Positions 25,267-33,827 of a DNA stretch of 64,000 bases are shown here, piece after piece. A program made the position numbers and the translations under genes. How positions within the stretch are numbered: the stretch's first letter is position 1; every line of letters begins with the position of its first letter. Source of the stretch: DASRDR01 sp035550795 (GTDB lineage Bacteria > Methylomirabilota > Methylomirabilia > Rokubacteriales > DASRDR01); contig DASZOL010000099.1 of NCBI GenBank assembly GCA_035550795.1, forward strand, positions 10,336 through 74,335. The letters run 5' to 3'. Under the pieces are notes generated by a model. That model was not told the origin of the DNA. It was given only the letters and a program-made list of their open reading frames with translations, and did not search any database.

Positions 25267-25905
25267 CTAACCCGGCACGCCGGCATCGAGCCGGCACGGC
25301 ACGGCCCACGGCCACTCCGCGGCGTGCCGCGCCTCGAAGGCGTCGATCTCCGCACCGAGGCGAAGCGTGAGCCCGATGTCATCCAGCCCCTCCAGGAGCG
25401 CCTGCTTCCGGAAGGCATCGATCTCGAAGCGGTGGGGCGCCCCGTCCGGCCCGGTGACGGTCTGGGCGGGCAGGTCGATCGTCACCGTCGCCCCGGGCGC
25501 GGCGCAAAGCGCCTGGCGGAGGGCCGCCACGGTCGCCGTCGGGAGCCGCACGGGCAGGAGGCCGTTCCGGAGACAGTTCTCGTGGAAGATGTCGCCGAAG
25601 CTCGGGGCGACGACGGCGCGGATGCCGCGCCCGGCCAGGGCCCACACGGCGCCCTCCCGCGAGGAGCCGCAGCCGAAGTTCTCCGCCGCCACGAGGATCC
25701 CCGCGTCGCGGTAGGCGGGCTGGTTCAGCACGAACCCGGCGTCCTCCGCCCCGTCCGGCCCGACCCGGAGGTCGTGGAAGCAGAACTGGCCGTAGCCGGC
25801 GCCGCGGGAATTCCGGAGGAAGCGCGCGGGAATGATGCGGTCGGTGTCCACGTTCGGGAGCTCGAGCGGCGCTGCAACGGCGCTCACGCGAACGAAGCGC
25901 TCCAC
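25267..25905 (-). CDS. leuD: 3-isopropylmalate dehydratase small subunit LeuD
   Basis: A 212-residue swivel-domain subunit that pairs with LeuC to isomerise 2- to 3-isopropylmalate in leucine synthesis. NVDTDRIIPARFL, GFVLNQPAYRDAGILVAAENFGCGSSRE and the C-terminal GLDDIGLTL are LeuD hallmarks; the GCGSSRE loop positions substrate. GTG 25905 is the start, one base after the methyltransferase stop. The length fits leuD of the E. coli type. Confidence 0.95.
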   Translation of the reverse strand: MERFVRVSAVAAPLELPNVDTDRIIPARFLRNSRGAGYGQFCFHDLRVGPDGAEDAGFVLNQPAYRDAGILVAAENFGCGSSREGAVWALAGRGIRAVVAPSFGDIFHENCLRNGLLPVRLPTATVAALRQALCAAPGATVTIDLPAQTVTGPDGAPHRFEIDAFRKQALLEGLDDIGLTLRLGAEIDAFEARHAAEWPWAVPCRLDAGVPG

Positions 25906-25906
25906 G

Positions 25907-26731
25907 CTAGCCCTCCTCGCGGGGGTCCCGATTGACCCCGCGCCCGATGAGAGCTTCGGCCTCGAGAACCAGACGGGCGTCGGGGGCGGTGGGCGCCAGG
26001 CGCTCCTGGACCTCCTGCCGCACCGCGCGCCGACGGCTCTCCGGCAGCCCCAGGTAGAACTGACCAAGCCGGGCCGCCCCCGCCTCGATCGGACTCCAGT
26101 AGTCCTCGAACGACTCGAACGCGCGGCGGCGCCGCTCCAGGGTGACCGACACATCGCGAAAGCCGGCTCGCTTCAGCAGCTCATGAAGGCGATCGGCATC
26201 CGCCAGTGCCGAGGGCAGATAGAACGCGTCACTTTGCGAGGGAAGCTGCCGGCTGAGGGCCCCGGCGAGGAAGCCGTAGAAGGGCACGCGCTCCGGCCGC
26301 GACCACACCTGGACGGCGACGCGGCCGCCCGGACGCAGGACTCGCCGGAATTCTGCGAGACCGTGCACGGGCTCCGGGAAGAACATGAGGCCCAGCTGGC
26401 ACACGACCGCATCGAAGCTGCGCTCCCGGCACGCCAGCCGCTGACCGTCCATGACCGCGATGTCGGCACGAAGGCCAGCGAGCTTGCGTACCGCCACGCT
26501 CAGCATCGGGAGCGAGAGGTCAACCGCGACGACCCGACCCGCGCTCCCGACGCGCGACGCGAGGCCTACGGTAGCCTCGCCGGAACCAGCGGCCACGTCC
26601 AGCACCGACTGCCCGGGCGCGACCTCCGCGGCGGCCACCAGGCACGGAACGTACAGCCGCGACCACTGACCCAAGAACCGGTCGTACGCAGCGGCGCCGG
26701 CATCGTACGGGCTCGTGGTCGTGGGCATCAT
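25907..26731 (-). CDS. class I SAM-dependent methyltransferase between leuC and leuD
   Basis: A 274-residue methyltransferase with motif I (VLDVAAGSGEA), motif II (VVAVDLSLPML), QLGLMFFPEP and LRPGGRVAVQVW. The family resembles ubiquinone/menaquinone- or small-molecule-type methyltransferases with AYDRFLGQWS at the N-terminus. Its ATG overlaps the leuC stop as ATGA, and leuD starts one base after its stop, so it is embedded in the leucine operon. The substrate is unknown; methylation of an isopropylmalate-like acid is possible but unsupported. Confidence 0.8.
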   Translation of the reverse strand: MMPTTTSPYDAGAAAYDRFLGQWSRLYVPCLVAAAEVAPGQSVLDVAAGSGEATVGLASRVGSAGRVVAVDLSLPMLSVAVRKLAGLRADIAVMDGQRLACRERSFDAVVCQLGLMFFPEPVHGLAEFRRVLRPGGRVAVQVWSRPERVPFYGFLAGALSRQLPSQSDAFYLPSALADADRLHELLKRAGFRDVSVTLERRRRAFESFEDYWSPIEAGAARLGQFYLGLPESRRRAVRQEVQERLAPTAPDARLVLEAEALIGRGVNRDPREEG

Positions 26732-28137
26732 CGGTCCGGAAGCGGCCCGAGGCACCGCACGTCGGTGAGCCGTCCGGTGACCGCGGCCGCGGCGGCCATC
26801 GCCGGGCTCATGAGGTGCGTGCGGGCGCCGGGTCCCTGCCGCCCCTCGAAGTTCCGGTTCGAGGTGGACGCCACGCGCTCGCCCGGACGCGCCGCGTCGC
26901 CGTTCATCGCGACGCACATCGAGCATCCGGGCTCGCGCCACTCGAAGCCCGCGCCCCGGAAGACCTGGTCGAGGCCCTCGGCCTCCGCGGCGCGCCGGAC
27001 CAGCCCCGAGCCGGGGACGACCATCGCCGGCACGACGGCCCGCCGCCCGCGCACGACTGCGGCCGCCGCACGCAGGTCCTCGATCCGGCTGTTCGTGCAC
27101 GACCCGATGAAGACGCGGTCCACCCGGATCGCCTCGAGGGGCGTGCCCGGCGCGAGCCCCATGTACACGAGCGCGCGCTCCAGACTGGCGCGCCGCACCG
27201 GGTCGCCCACTGCTGCCGGGTCAGGCACGCGTCCGGAGATGGGCCCGCCGTCCTCGGGGCTCGTCCCCCAGGTCACGGTCGGCGCGACCACGGACGCGTC
27301 CAGGGCAACCTCGCGATCGAACCGCGCGTCGGGGTCGGAGCCGAGCGCCTGCCAGACCGCCAGAGCCCGCGCCCAGGCGTCGCCCCGAGGCGCGAGCGGC
27401 CGGCCCTCGAGGTACGCGTACGTCGTCTCGTCGGGCGCCACCATGCCCGTGCGCGAGCCTGCCTCGATGGCCATGTTGCAGAGGGTCATCCGCGCCTCCA
27501 TCGAGAGCGCGCGGATTCCGGGGCCCGCGAACTCCAGCACGTGCCCGGCCCCACCCGCCGCGCCGATGGTGGCGATCAGGTGAAGGACCAGATCCTTGGC
27601 GGCGAGGCCGGGCCCGAGGCGCCCGTCGACCCAGACCCGCATGACCCGGGGCCGCCGCTGCCAGATGGTCTGCGTGGCCAGGACGTGCTCGACCTCGGAG
27701 GCGCCGATGCCGAAGGCCAGCGCGCCGAGGGCGCCGTGGGTCGCCGTGTGGGAGTCGCCGCACACCATCGTGAGGCCGGGCAGCGTGACGCCCTGCTCGG
27801 GGCCGATCACGTGGACGATGCCCTGGCGCGGGTCGCCGGGCCCGAGGAGCGGGATCGCCCACGCGCCCGCGTTCCGCGACAGCTCGTCGACCTTGCCGCG
27901 GATCTCGGGAGCGACGCTCCCCTCCGAGGCGCGCGCGGTCGGGACGTAGTGGTCGGCGACGGCGACGGTGAGATCGGGGTGCCGGACCCGCCGGCCCGCC
28001 TGGCGAAGCATCTCGAAGGCGTGGAAGGAGCCTTCGTGGACGAGGTGACGGTCGACGTAGAGGAGGGCCCGGCCGCCGGGGCCCGGCGCCACCACGTGAC
28101 GCGTCCAGACCTTGTCGAGCATCGTCTGACCGGCCAT
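26728..28137 (-). CDS. leuC: 3-isopropylmalate dehydratase large subunit LeuC
   Basis: A 469-residue aconitase-fold subunit. The [4Fe-4S] ligands are visible as the Cys in FIGSCTNSR and the pair in GCSMCVAMN, and SNRNFEGRQGPG is the substrate-binding block. CGDSHTATHGALGALAFGIG is also conserved. MAGQTMLDKVW marks the start. It heads a minus-strand operon with a methyltransferase, leuD, a NUDIX hydrolase, an LLM oxidoreductase and panE remains. leuA and leuB are not in the window. Confidence 0.96.
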   Translation of the reverse strand: MAGQTMLDKVWTRHVVAPGPGGRALLYVDRHLVHEGSFHAFEMLRQAGRRVRHPDLTVAVADHYVPTARASEGSVAPEIRGKVDELSRNAGAWAIPLLGPGDPRQGIVHVIGPEQGVTLPGLTMVCGDSHTATHGALGALAFGIGASEVEHVLATQTIWQRRPRVMRVWVDGRLGPGLAAKDLVLHLIATIGAAGGAGHVLEFAGPGIRALSMEARMTLCNMAIEAGSRTGMVAPDETTYAYLEGRPLAPRGDAWARALAVWQALGSDPDARFDREVALDASVVAPTVTWGTSPEDGGPISGRVPDPAAVGDPVRRASLERALVYMGLAPGTPLEAIRVDRVFIGSCTNSRIEDLRAAAAVVRGRRAVVPAMVVPGSGLVRRAAEAEGLDQVFRGAGFEWREPGCSMCVAMNGDAARPGERVASTSNRNFEGRQGPGARTHLMSPAMAAAAAVTGRLTDVRCLGPLPDR

Positions 28138-28181
28138 GGTGAGGCCATTGTACGGCGGTCTCCCCGGGGTGAGCAGCCGCC

Positions 28182-28210
28182 TTGACCGGTGGAGGACCCT
28201 CTGCGATAGT
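28182..28210 (+). promoter_or_regulatory. sigma70-type promoter of the second enolase-superfamily gene
   Basis: TTGACC at 28182-28187, a 17-base spacer and GATAGT at 28205-28210. Transcription would begin about nine bases before the ATG at 28226. This is the best-matching promoter seen in the window and would drive the downstream MR-thioesterase-MFS run. Confidence 0.65.
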
Positions 28211-28225
28211 CGCGGACTGAGCTCC

Positions 28226-29311
28226 ATGAAGATCGTCGCGGTCGACAGCGCGGTCCTCGCCGTCCCGACCCCGAAGCCCATGGCGCTCGAGTTTCGCGAG
28301 CACCGGCTCGTGATCGCGCACGTGCACACCGACGAGGGCCTGTCGGGGCTCGGCTACAGCCTCGCCTTCGGTGGCGGCGGCGCCGAGGCGATCCACGTGT
28401 ACCTGGAAACGCGCCTCGCCCCCCTCCTCGTCGGCGAGGACCCGCGGCTGATCGAGCGGCTGTGGGAGCGAATGTATCGCGCCGACCGGGGGATCCGGCG
28501 CCTCGGGATCGCCGCCTACGCGCTCTCCGCCCTCGACATCGCGCTCTGGGACCTGGTGGGCAAGACGGCGAGCCAGCCGCTCTATCGCCTGTGGGGTGGC
28601 GTCACCGACCGCGTCGCGGCCTACGGGAGCGGCGGCTGGCCGTCATACCAGCTCGACGACCTCGTCGAGGAGGCGCAGCGCTACGCCGCCTCGGGCCTCC
28701 GCTACTACAAGCTCAAGGTCCACCACCCGGACCCGCGGGAAAACCGCCGGCGCGCCGAGGCCGTGCGCCGGGCCGTGGGCGACGGCGTCCGGCTCATGGT
28801 CGACGTCAACCAGAAGCTCGACGTGATGGGCAACCTCCGCCTGGCGGGGGCGCTCGAGGACCTCGACCTCGTCTGGTACGAGGAGCCGGTGCTGGCCGAC
28901 GACATCGCCGCCTGTGCCGAGGTGGCCCATGCGATCCGGATCCCGGTGGCGAGCGGCGAGAACCACTACACGCGCTTCGAGTTCCGCGAGCTGTGCGAGC
29001 GGCGAGCTGCCCGGTACCTGATGCCTGACGTCTGCCGGGCGAACGGGTTCAGCGAGACGCTCAAGATCGCCCACCTCGCGGCGGCGCACCAGGTCCTGGT
29101 GTCGCCTCATGTCGTCCACGAGCTGTCGGTCCACGTCGCGGGCGCGCTCTCGAACGGGTTCCTCGTGGAGTACATGGACTGGATGCCGCCCGATCTCTTC
29201 GTGGACGTGCCGCGGCCCGACCCCGCCGACGGTCTCATCCGGATCCCGGACCGCCCGGGCCACGGCATGACGCTCGCGAGCGGCGCCGAGCGGAAGTACC
29301 GCCTCCGCTGA
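28226..29311 (+). CDS. enolase-superfamily (mandelate racemase/muconate lactonizing) enzyme
   Basis: A 361-residue paralogue of the gene at 12167. Lys162-x-Lys164 (KLK), Asp193, Glu219, Glu245, Asp268, His295 and Glu315 keep exactly the mandelate-racemase spacing, shifted by two residues. RYYKLKVHHP and VASGENHYTR flank the site. It would act on a hydroxy acid or acid sugar. A thioesterase and an MFS permease follow at once, suggesting a small uptake-and-breakdown unit. Confidence 0.88.
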   Translation: MKIVAVDSAVLAVPTPKPMALEFREHRLVIAHVHTDEGLSGLGYSLAFGGGGAEAIHVYLETRLAPLLVGEDPRLIERLWERMYRADRGIRRLGIAAYALSALDIALWDLVGKTASQPLYRLWGGVTDRVAAYGSGGWPSYQLDDLVEEAQRYAASGLRYYKLKVHHPDPRENRRRAEAVRRAVGDGVRLMVDVNQKLDVMGNLRLAGALEDLDLVWYEEPVLADDIAACAEVAHAIRIPVASGENHYTRFEFRELCERRAARYLMPDVCRANGFSETLKIAHLAAAHQVLVSPHVVHELSVHVAGALSNGFLVEYMDWMPPDLFVDVPRPDPADGLIRIPDRPGHGMTLASGAERKYRLR

Positions 29312-29319
29312 GCGGGGCC

Positions 29320-29826
29320 GTGACCGGCGACGGGGAGGACGCGCGCCGCCGGACTGTTCGGTGGGAGGATCCGGGCCCGGCCGCGGACGCGGCGGGCCGC
29401 CTCGCCGGGCTTCCCTTCCTCGAGGCCATCCGGGATGGACGCCTCCCGGCCCCGCCGGTCAGCCGCCTCATGGGGTTCACGCTCACCGACGTGCAGGCGG
29501 GACGCGCGGTCTTCGAGTGCGAGCCCTCGGAGGCGCACTACAACCCGATCGGCTCCGTCCACGGCGGCGTGATCAGCACGCTCCTCGACTCGGCGCTCTC
29601 GTGTGCGGTCCACAGCACGCTGCCCGCCGGCACCGGCTACACGACCGCCGAGCTCAAGGTGAACTTCGTGCGCCCGGTCACGACGGGATGCGGGCGCCTG
29701 CGCGCCGAGGGTCGAGTCATCCACGCCGGCAGCCGTCTCGCGACCGCAGAGGCGCGGCTGACGGACCCCGCCGGCAAGCTCTACGCCCACGCCGTTGGCA
29801 CCTGCCTCGTGTTCCCCGCCCGGTGA
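29320..29826 (+). CDS. PaaI-family hotdog thioesterase
   Basis: A 168-residue hotdog-fold acyl-CoA thioesterase. HYNPIGSVHGGVISTLLDSALS gives the typical HGG-containing central helix, and TAELKVNFVRPV the following strand of the PaaI group. The acid expected near the helix end is the Asp in LLDSA. It probably hydrolyses an aromatic or branched acyl-CoA. The next gene overlaps its stop as GTGA. Confidence 0.87.
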   Translation: MTGDGEDARRRTVRWEDPGPAADAAGRLAGLPFLEAIRDGRLPAPPVSRLMGFTLTDVQAGRAVFECEPSEAHYNPIGSVHGGVISTLLDSALSCAVHSTLPAGTGYTTAELKVNFVRPVTTGCGRLRAEGRVIHAGSRLATAEARLTDPAGKLYAHAVGTCLVFPAR

Positions 29827-31085
29827 GCGCGCTCGGCCCGGGGCGGCTGGGGGCACTGGCAGTTGGCTTCGCGATCCTGTTCGTCGGGACCGGCGTCAAC
29901 TTCGCCTTCGGGATCCTCTTCAAGCCGATTCTCGGCGAGCTCGGGATCGGCCGCTCGACGCTCGCGCTCGCCGCCACGGCGAGCCTCCTCGTGAACGCGG
30001 CGGGGCAGCCGGTCCTCGGCGCGCTGGTGGACCGGTTCGGGCCGCGCCGCGTGATCCTCGCCTCGATGACCCTCATGGCGGTGGGAACGGCGCTCGTCAG
30101 CCAGGTGACCGGCTCCTGGCAGTTCATCCTGCTCTACGGCGTCGTGGCCGCCGTGGGCTACACGGGCTGTGGGATCCTGCCGGTCTCGATCCACGTGAGC
30201 CGCTGGTTTCCCGAGGAGCGCGGCTTCCTCTCGGCGGTGGTCGCCTGCGGGTTCTCCCTCGGGCACCTCGCGTTCACGCAAGCGGCCGCCCGCTCGGCCG
30301 CCGCGGTCGGCTGGCGTCAGACCTACGCGCTCATGGCCGCCGTGCTCGCCGCAGCTCTCGGCATCTTCGCCCTCACGCTCCGGGACGCGCCGGACTCGGC
30401 GAGCGGGGCACCGCGGGAGAGCGACACGCGCCGCCACGATCCCTCCCTCGAGATCCCCGCCGGCGCCCCATCAATCAGCCGGCGGGCCGCCCTCGCGACA
30501 CCCGCGTTCTGGGCCTTGACCGCGGGGCTCATGGGGTGCGGCTTCACGGACTTCCTGATGACCACGCACCTGGCTCCCTACGCGACGGACCTCGGCATGA
30601 CGTCCTCGGTGGCCGCGAACGCGATCAGCCTCTGGGCCGCGGCCAACGTCGCGGGGATCCTCGCCGCGGGCACGGTGGCGTCCCGGATCGGCACCCGCGC
30701 CGCGCTCGTCCTCACCTACGGGCTCCGGGCGGCCGCGCTCTTCTACCTGCCGCTGGTCCGCGAGCCCTGGCAGCTCTACCTCTTCGCGGGGCTCTTCGGG
30801 GCGACGTTCTTCACGACGGCGCCGCTGTCGTCGACGATGGTCGGCCAGCTCTTCGGGCCCGCCCATCACGGCACGATCTTCGGCGCGGCCAACCTCTTCC
30901 ATCACGGTGCGGGCGCCCTCGGCTCCTACGCCGGCGGGCTCGTCTTCGACGTCACAGGCAGCTACCGGCCGATCTTCCTCCTGGGCGCGCTGGTGGTCGT
31001 CGGCTCGGCCGCCGTGACGTCCCTGGCCCGGCGGCCGCTCTCGGCGCGCGAACAATCCCGCGCCCACCAGGACAATCGAGCGTAA
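29823..31085 (+). CDS. MFS transporter (oxalate/formate antiporter-like)
   Basis: A 420-residue permease with 12 predicted membrane segments in two halves of six, separated by a charged loop near residues 190-215. LVDRFGPRRVI matches the first-loop MFS motif, and the glycine-rich helices resemble the oxalate/formate (monocarboxylate) branch. GTG 29823 overlaps the thioesterase stop. It presumably imports the acid handled by the neighbouring enolase-superfamily enzyme and aldolase. Confidence 0.86.
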   Translation: MSALGPGRLGALAVGFAILFVGTGVNFAFGILFKPILGELGIGRSTLALAATASLLVNAAGQPVLGALVDRFGPRRVILASMTLMAVGTALVSQVTGSWQFILLYGVVAAVGYTGCGILPVSIHVSRWFPEERGFLSAVVACGFSLGHLAFTQAAARSAAAVGWRQTYALMAAVLAAALGIFALTLRDAPDSASGAPRESDTRRHDPSLEIPAGAPSISRRAALATPAFWALTAGLMGCGFTDFLMTTHLAPYATDLGMTSSVAANAISLWAAANVAGILAAGTVASRIGTRAALVLTYGLRAAALFYLPLVREPWQLYLFAGLFGATFFTTAPLSSTMVGQLFGPAHHGTIFGAANLFHHGAGALGSYAGGLVFDVTGSYRPIFLLGALVVVGSAAVTSLARRPLSAREQSRAHQDNRA

Positions 31086-31107
31086 TGTTGAAAAGCCTGG
31101 GCCTGGA

Positions 31108-31127
31108 TCGAGGCCTCATGGCCTCGA
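31108..31127. terminator. 8-bp hairpin between the MFS and aldolase genes
   Basis: TCGAGGCC (31108-31115) and GGCCTCGA (31120-31127) pair perfectly around TCAT, 23 bases after the MFS stop. There is no T run. It may attenuate read-through into the aldolase gene. Confidence 0.35.
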
Positions 31128-31149
31128 CGAGCCTCGCAAAGGAGCGAAG

Positions 31150-31902
31150 GTGAGGAACAACACCGCAAAGCGGAAGCTGGCCGCCGGGAAGCCGGTGAGC
31201 GTCGTGGCCCCCACGTACACGTCGCCGGGCCTCGTGGAGCTGCTCGGGCGACAGGGCTACGACATGATCTTCATCGACTGCGAGCACGGCCCGGCGGGGT
31301 GGGACGCCGTCGAGGACATGGTCCGCGCGGCCGAGCTCTGCGACGTGACCCCGATCATCCGGGTCCAGAGCCACGACCCGTCCACGATCACGCGCGCCCT
31401 CGACCGCGGGGCGGGGGGCGTCCAGGTGCCTCACGTCAACACTCGCGCCGAGGCCGAGGCGGTGGTCCGCCACGCGAAGTTCGCACCGATCGGCCACCGC
31501 GGCTTCGCGGGCGGGCGCTCGGCCTTCGGCGAGAAGATGCACGACTACACGCGGCGGGCGAACGAGGAGACCATGGTCGTCGTCATGCTGGAGGAGCTGG
31601 AAGCCCTCCAGAACCTCGACGACATCCTCAAGACGCAGCACGTCGACGCGTTCTTCGTCGCGCCGGGCGACCTCGCGCAGTCGATGGGGCACCCGGGCCA
31701 GATGGACCACCCCGCGGTCCAGGCCGCCATCGACGACGCGGTGAAGCGCATCCGCGCCGCCGGCCGGGCGCCCGGTGTCCTTTCGACGCCCGTCACCGTT
31801 CGGCGCTATCTCGACCTGGGTGCCCTCTTCCTGTACGTGGCGCTCGGCGCGGTCCTCGCGGCCGGCACGAGAGACTTCCTCGATGCCTTCCCGCGCACCT
31901 GA
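31150..31902 (+). CDS. HpcH/HpaI-family aldolase
   Basis: A 250-residue class II, divalent-metal aldolase that cleaves or forms 2-keto-3-deoxy acids. FIDCEHGP carries the catalytic His, GAGGVQVPHVNTRAEAE the phosphate/pyruvate loop, MVVVMLEELEAL a metal Glu and FFVAPGDLAQSMG the metal Asp. GTG 31150 has AAAGGAG before it. Products of the nearby enolase-superfamily dehydratase-like enzyme (keto-deoxy acids) are natural substrates, so a short sugar-acid pathway is inferred. Confidence 0.9.
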   Translation: MRNNTAKRKLAAGKPVSVVAPTYTSPGLVELLGRQGYDMIFIDCEHGPAGWDAVEDMVRAAELCDVTPIIRVQSHDPSTITRALDRGAGGVQVPHVNTRAEAEAVVRHAKFAPIGHRGFAGGRSAFGEKMHDYTRRANEETMVVVMLEELEALQNLDDILKTQHVDAFFVAPGDLAQSMGHPGQMDHPAVQAAIDDAVKRIRAAGRAPGVLSTPVTVRRYLDLGALFLYVALGAVLAAGTRDFLDAFPRT

Positions 31903-31941
31903 AGGGCGCCCGGCTTGCCAAGACAAGAAAGGACAACCACG

Positions 31942-32640
31942 ATGACGCACCGATCTCGCGTGGCGGCCGCCGTCGCCCTCGCGGGTGCGCTGGCGGGGGG
32001 CGCCGCCGCCCCGGCCGCCCGCGCCCAGGCGGTCCCGGAGCTCAAGACGGACGAGCAGAAGACGCTGTACGCCGTCGGCCTCGCGGTCGCCGGCAGCCTT
32101 GGCCCGTTCGCTCTGTCGGCGGCGGACCTCGAGCTCGTGAAGGCAGGGATCACGGACGGCGTGCTGAACCGGCAGCGTCAGGTCGACCTGCAGGCGTACG
32201 GCCCCAAGATCCAGGAGCTCCAGCGCGCGCGAGCCTCGGTGGTGGCCGCCGCGGAGCAGAAGACGGGCCAGGCGATCGTGGACAAGGCGGCCGCCGAGAA
32301 GGGCGCCACGAAGACCGCGTCGGGCCTGGTGATCGTGCCGATCAAGCCCGGCTCCGGCGCCTCGCCGAAGGCCACCGACAAGGTCAAGGTCCACTACCAC
32401 GGCACGCTGGCCGACGGCGCCGTCTTCGACAGCTCGGTCCAGCGGAACGAGCCCGCGACGTTTCCGCTGAACGGCGTCATCCCCTGCTGGACCGAGGGCC
32501 TCCAGCTGATGAAGGTCGGCGGGAAGAGCCGGCTCGTCTGCCCGGCCGCCCTCGCCTACGGCAACCGGGGCGCGCCGCCCCGGATCAAGCCCGGGGCGAC
32601 CCTGACGTTCGAGGTCGAGCTCATCGAGATCGTGAAGTAG
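31942..32640 (+). CDS. FKBP-type peptidyl-prolyl isomerase, exported
   Basis: A 232-residue protein with a signal peptide (VAAAVALAGALAGG, then PAARAQA), an alpha-helical FKBP N-terminal dimerisation region (residues 35-115) and a C-terminal FKBP domain with VKVHYHGTLADGAVFDSS, FPLNGVIPCWTEGLQLM and PPRIKPGATLTFEVELIE. It is a periplasmic folding helper like FkpA. AAAGGA sits before ATG 31942. It converges with the BrkB-family gene. Confidence 0.9.
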   Translation: MTHRSRVAAAVALAGALAGGAAAPAARAQAVPELKTDEQKTLYAVGLAVAGSLGPFALSAADLELVKAGITDGVLNRQRQVDLQAYGPKIQELQRARASVVAAAEQKTGQAIVDKAAAEKGATKTASGLVIVPIKPGSGASPKATDKVKVHYHGTLADGAVFDSSVQRNEPATFPLNGVIPCWTEGLQLMKVGGKSRLVCPAALAYGNRGAPPRIKPGATLTFEVELIEIVK

Positions 32641-32661
32641 CGACCGGGCGGCGGCCCGCGG

Positions 32662-33639
32662 TCAGTTCGCCGGCCGCCGCTCCCCCTTCGCCGGCTCGTC
32701 GAGGGGCGCCGCGATCTCCTCGCCCCGCTCGGCCGCCGCGCGCGCGATCACCGAGTTGATCTCTCCGCCGATCAGCAGCGCCATGCCGGACAGGTACAGC
32801 CACAGGAGGAGCAGGATGACGCCTCCGATCGAGCCGTAGGTCGCGTTGTAGTTCGCGAACTCGCTGACGTAGACGCGCAGGCCGATCGAGACGACGGCCC
32901 AGAGGAAGCCGGCGAAGGCGGATCCGGGGGTGAGCCAGTACCAGCGTTGGCGCACCGCCGGAGCGAGATGGTAGACGAGATCGATCCCGGTCAGGATCAG
33001 CAGGAGACCGAGCGGCCACTGGAGAAGGCCCCAGACGGCGGTGAACGCGCTCCCGAGCCCCGCCCAGACGGCCGCCGCGCGCCCGATGCGCTCACCGAAG
33101 ACGAGGGAGAGCAACGCGCCCAGCGCCAGCACCGAGAACATTCCGGTCAGGGCGACGGCGACGAGCTGTCGCCGCCACCACGGTCGCGGATTCGTCACCC
33201 CGTACACGACGTTGAGCGCGGTGATGATCGAGACCATGCCGCGCGAGGCGCCCCATAACGCCACCGCGGCTCCGACCGAGAGAAGGCCGCCCCCGGCGCC
33301 GCGCTGCACCTCCCTGAGCGTCCTCCGCAGCAGGGAGGCCGCATCGGGCGGCAGCAGATCCTCCGCGGGAGCCATGAGCCGCTCCATGAGGTCCCGTTCG
33401 GGGAACAGCCCGACGAGCGTCGTCAGGAAGAGAAGCGTCGGGAACAGCGCGAACACGAAGTAGTAGGAGAGGGCGGCGGCCCGGTCAGTCAGCTCGTCCT
33501 TCGAGACCTCCGCCCACACGCGCGCCGCGAGCTGGCGCACCGACAAGCCCCCGAGCGTCCACGGCGACACCTGGCGGCGGCCGCGGCGCCAGCCCTGTCC
33601 GAGGCTCGCGAGCGGATGCCGGCGCTCGTGCTCGACCAT
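32662..33639 (-). CDS. YihY/virulence-factor-BrkB-family membrane protein
   Basis: A 325-residue inner-membrane protein with six hydrophobic segments. KDELTDRAAALSYYFVFALFPTLLFL near the start and SIGGVILLLLWLYLSGMALLIGGEIN near the end are hallmarks of YihY/BrkB proteins. The biochemical role of the family is unsettled; the old RNase BN label is known to be wrong. It stands alone on the minus strand between FKBP and the aspartoacylase-like gene. Confidence 0.92.
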   Translation of the reverse strand: MVEHERRHPLASLGQGWRRGRRQVSPWTLGGLSVRQLAARVWAEVSKDELTDRAAALSYYFVFALFPTLLFLTTLVGLFPERDLMERLMAPAEDLLPPDAASLLRRTLREVQRGAGGGLLSVGAAVALWGASRGMVSIITALNVVYGVTNPRPWWRRQLVAVALTGMFSVLALGALLSLVFGERIGRAAAVWAGLGSAFTAVWGLLQWPLGLLLILTGIDLVYHLAPAVRQRWYWLTPGSAFAGFLWAVVSIGLRVYVSEFANYNATYGSIGGVILLLLWLYLSGMALLIGGEINSVIARAAAERGEEIAAPLDEPAKGERRPAN

Positions 33640-33827
33640 GCCTACCGGCCGAACCCGTGGCGGCGCATGCGCTCCAGTGTCGTCGCCGACGCCCCGGCGT
33701 CAAGCCCGCGGACCACGCCCGGGAGCCACTCCGGTCGAGGGGGTGCCTGGCGCGAACCGCGCGCGGGCGGCAGGATGGAGTGCGCTGCCTCGCGCGCGGC
33801 GCGCGGGGACCAAGGAGGCATGAACCG

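Noticed and set aside
23680..25935. 751-codon plus-strand frame opposite the LLM, NUDIX and leuD genes
   Set aside because: Low-complexity composition, no homology pattern; antisense of three real genes.
31108..31127. The 8-bp hairpin as a complete intrinsic terminator
   Set aside because: No following T run; kept only as a low-confidence hairpin.
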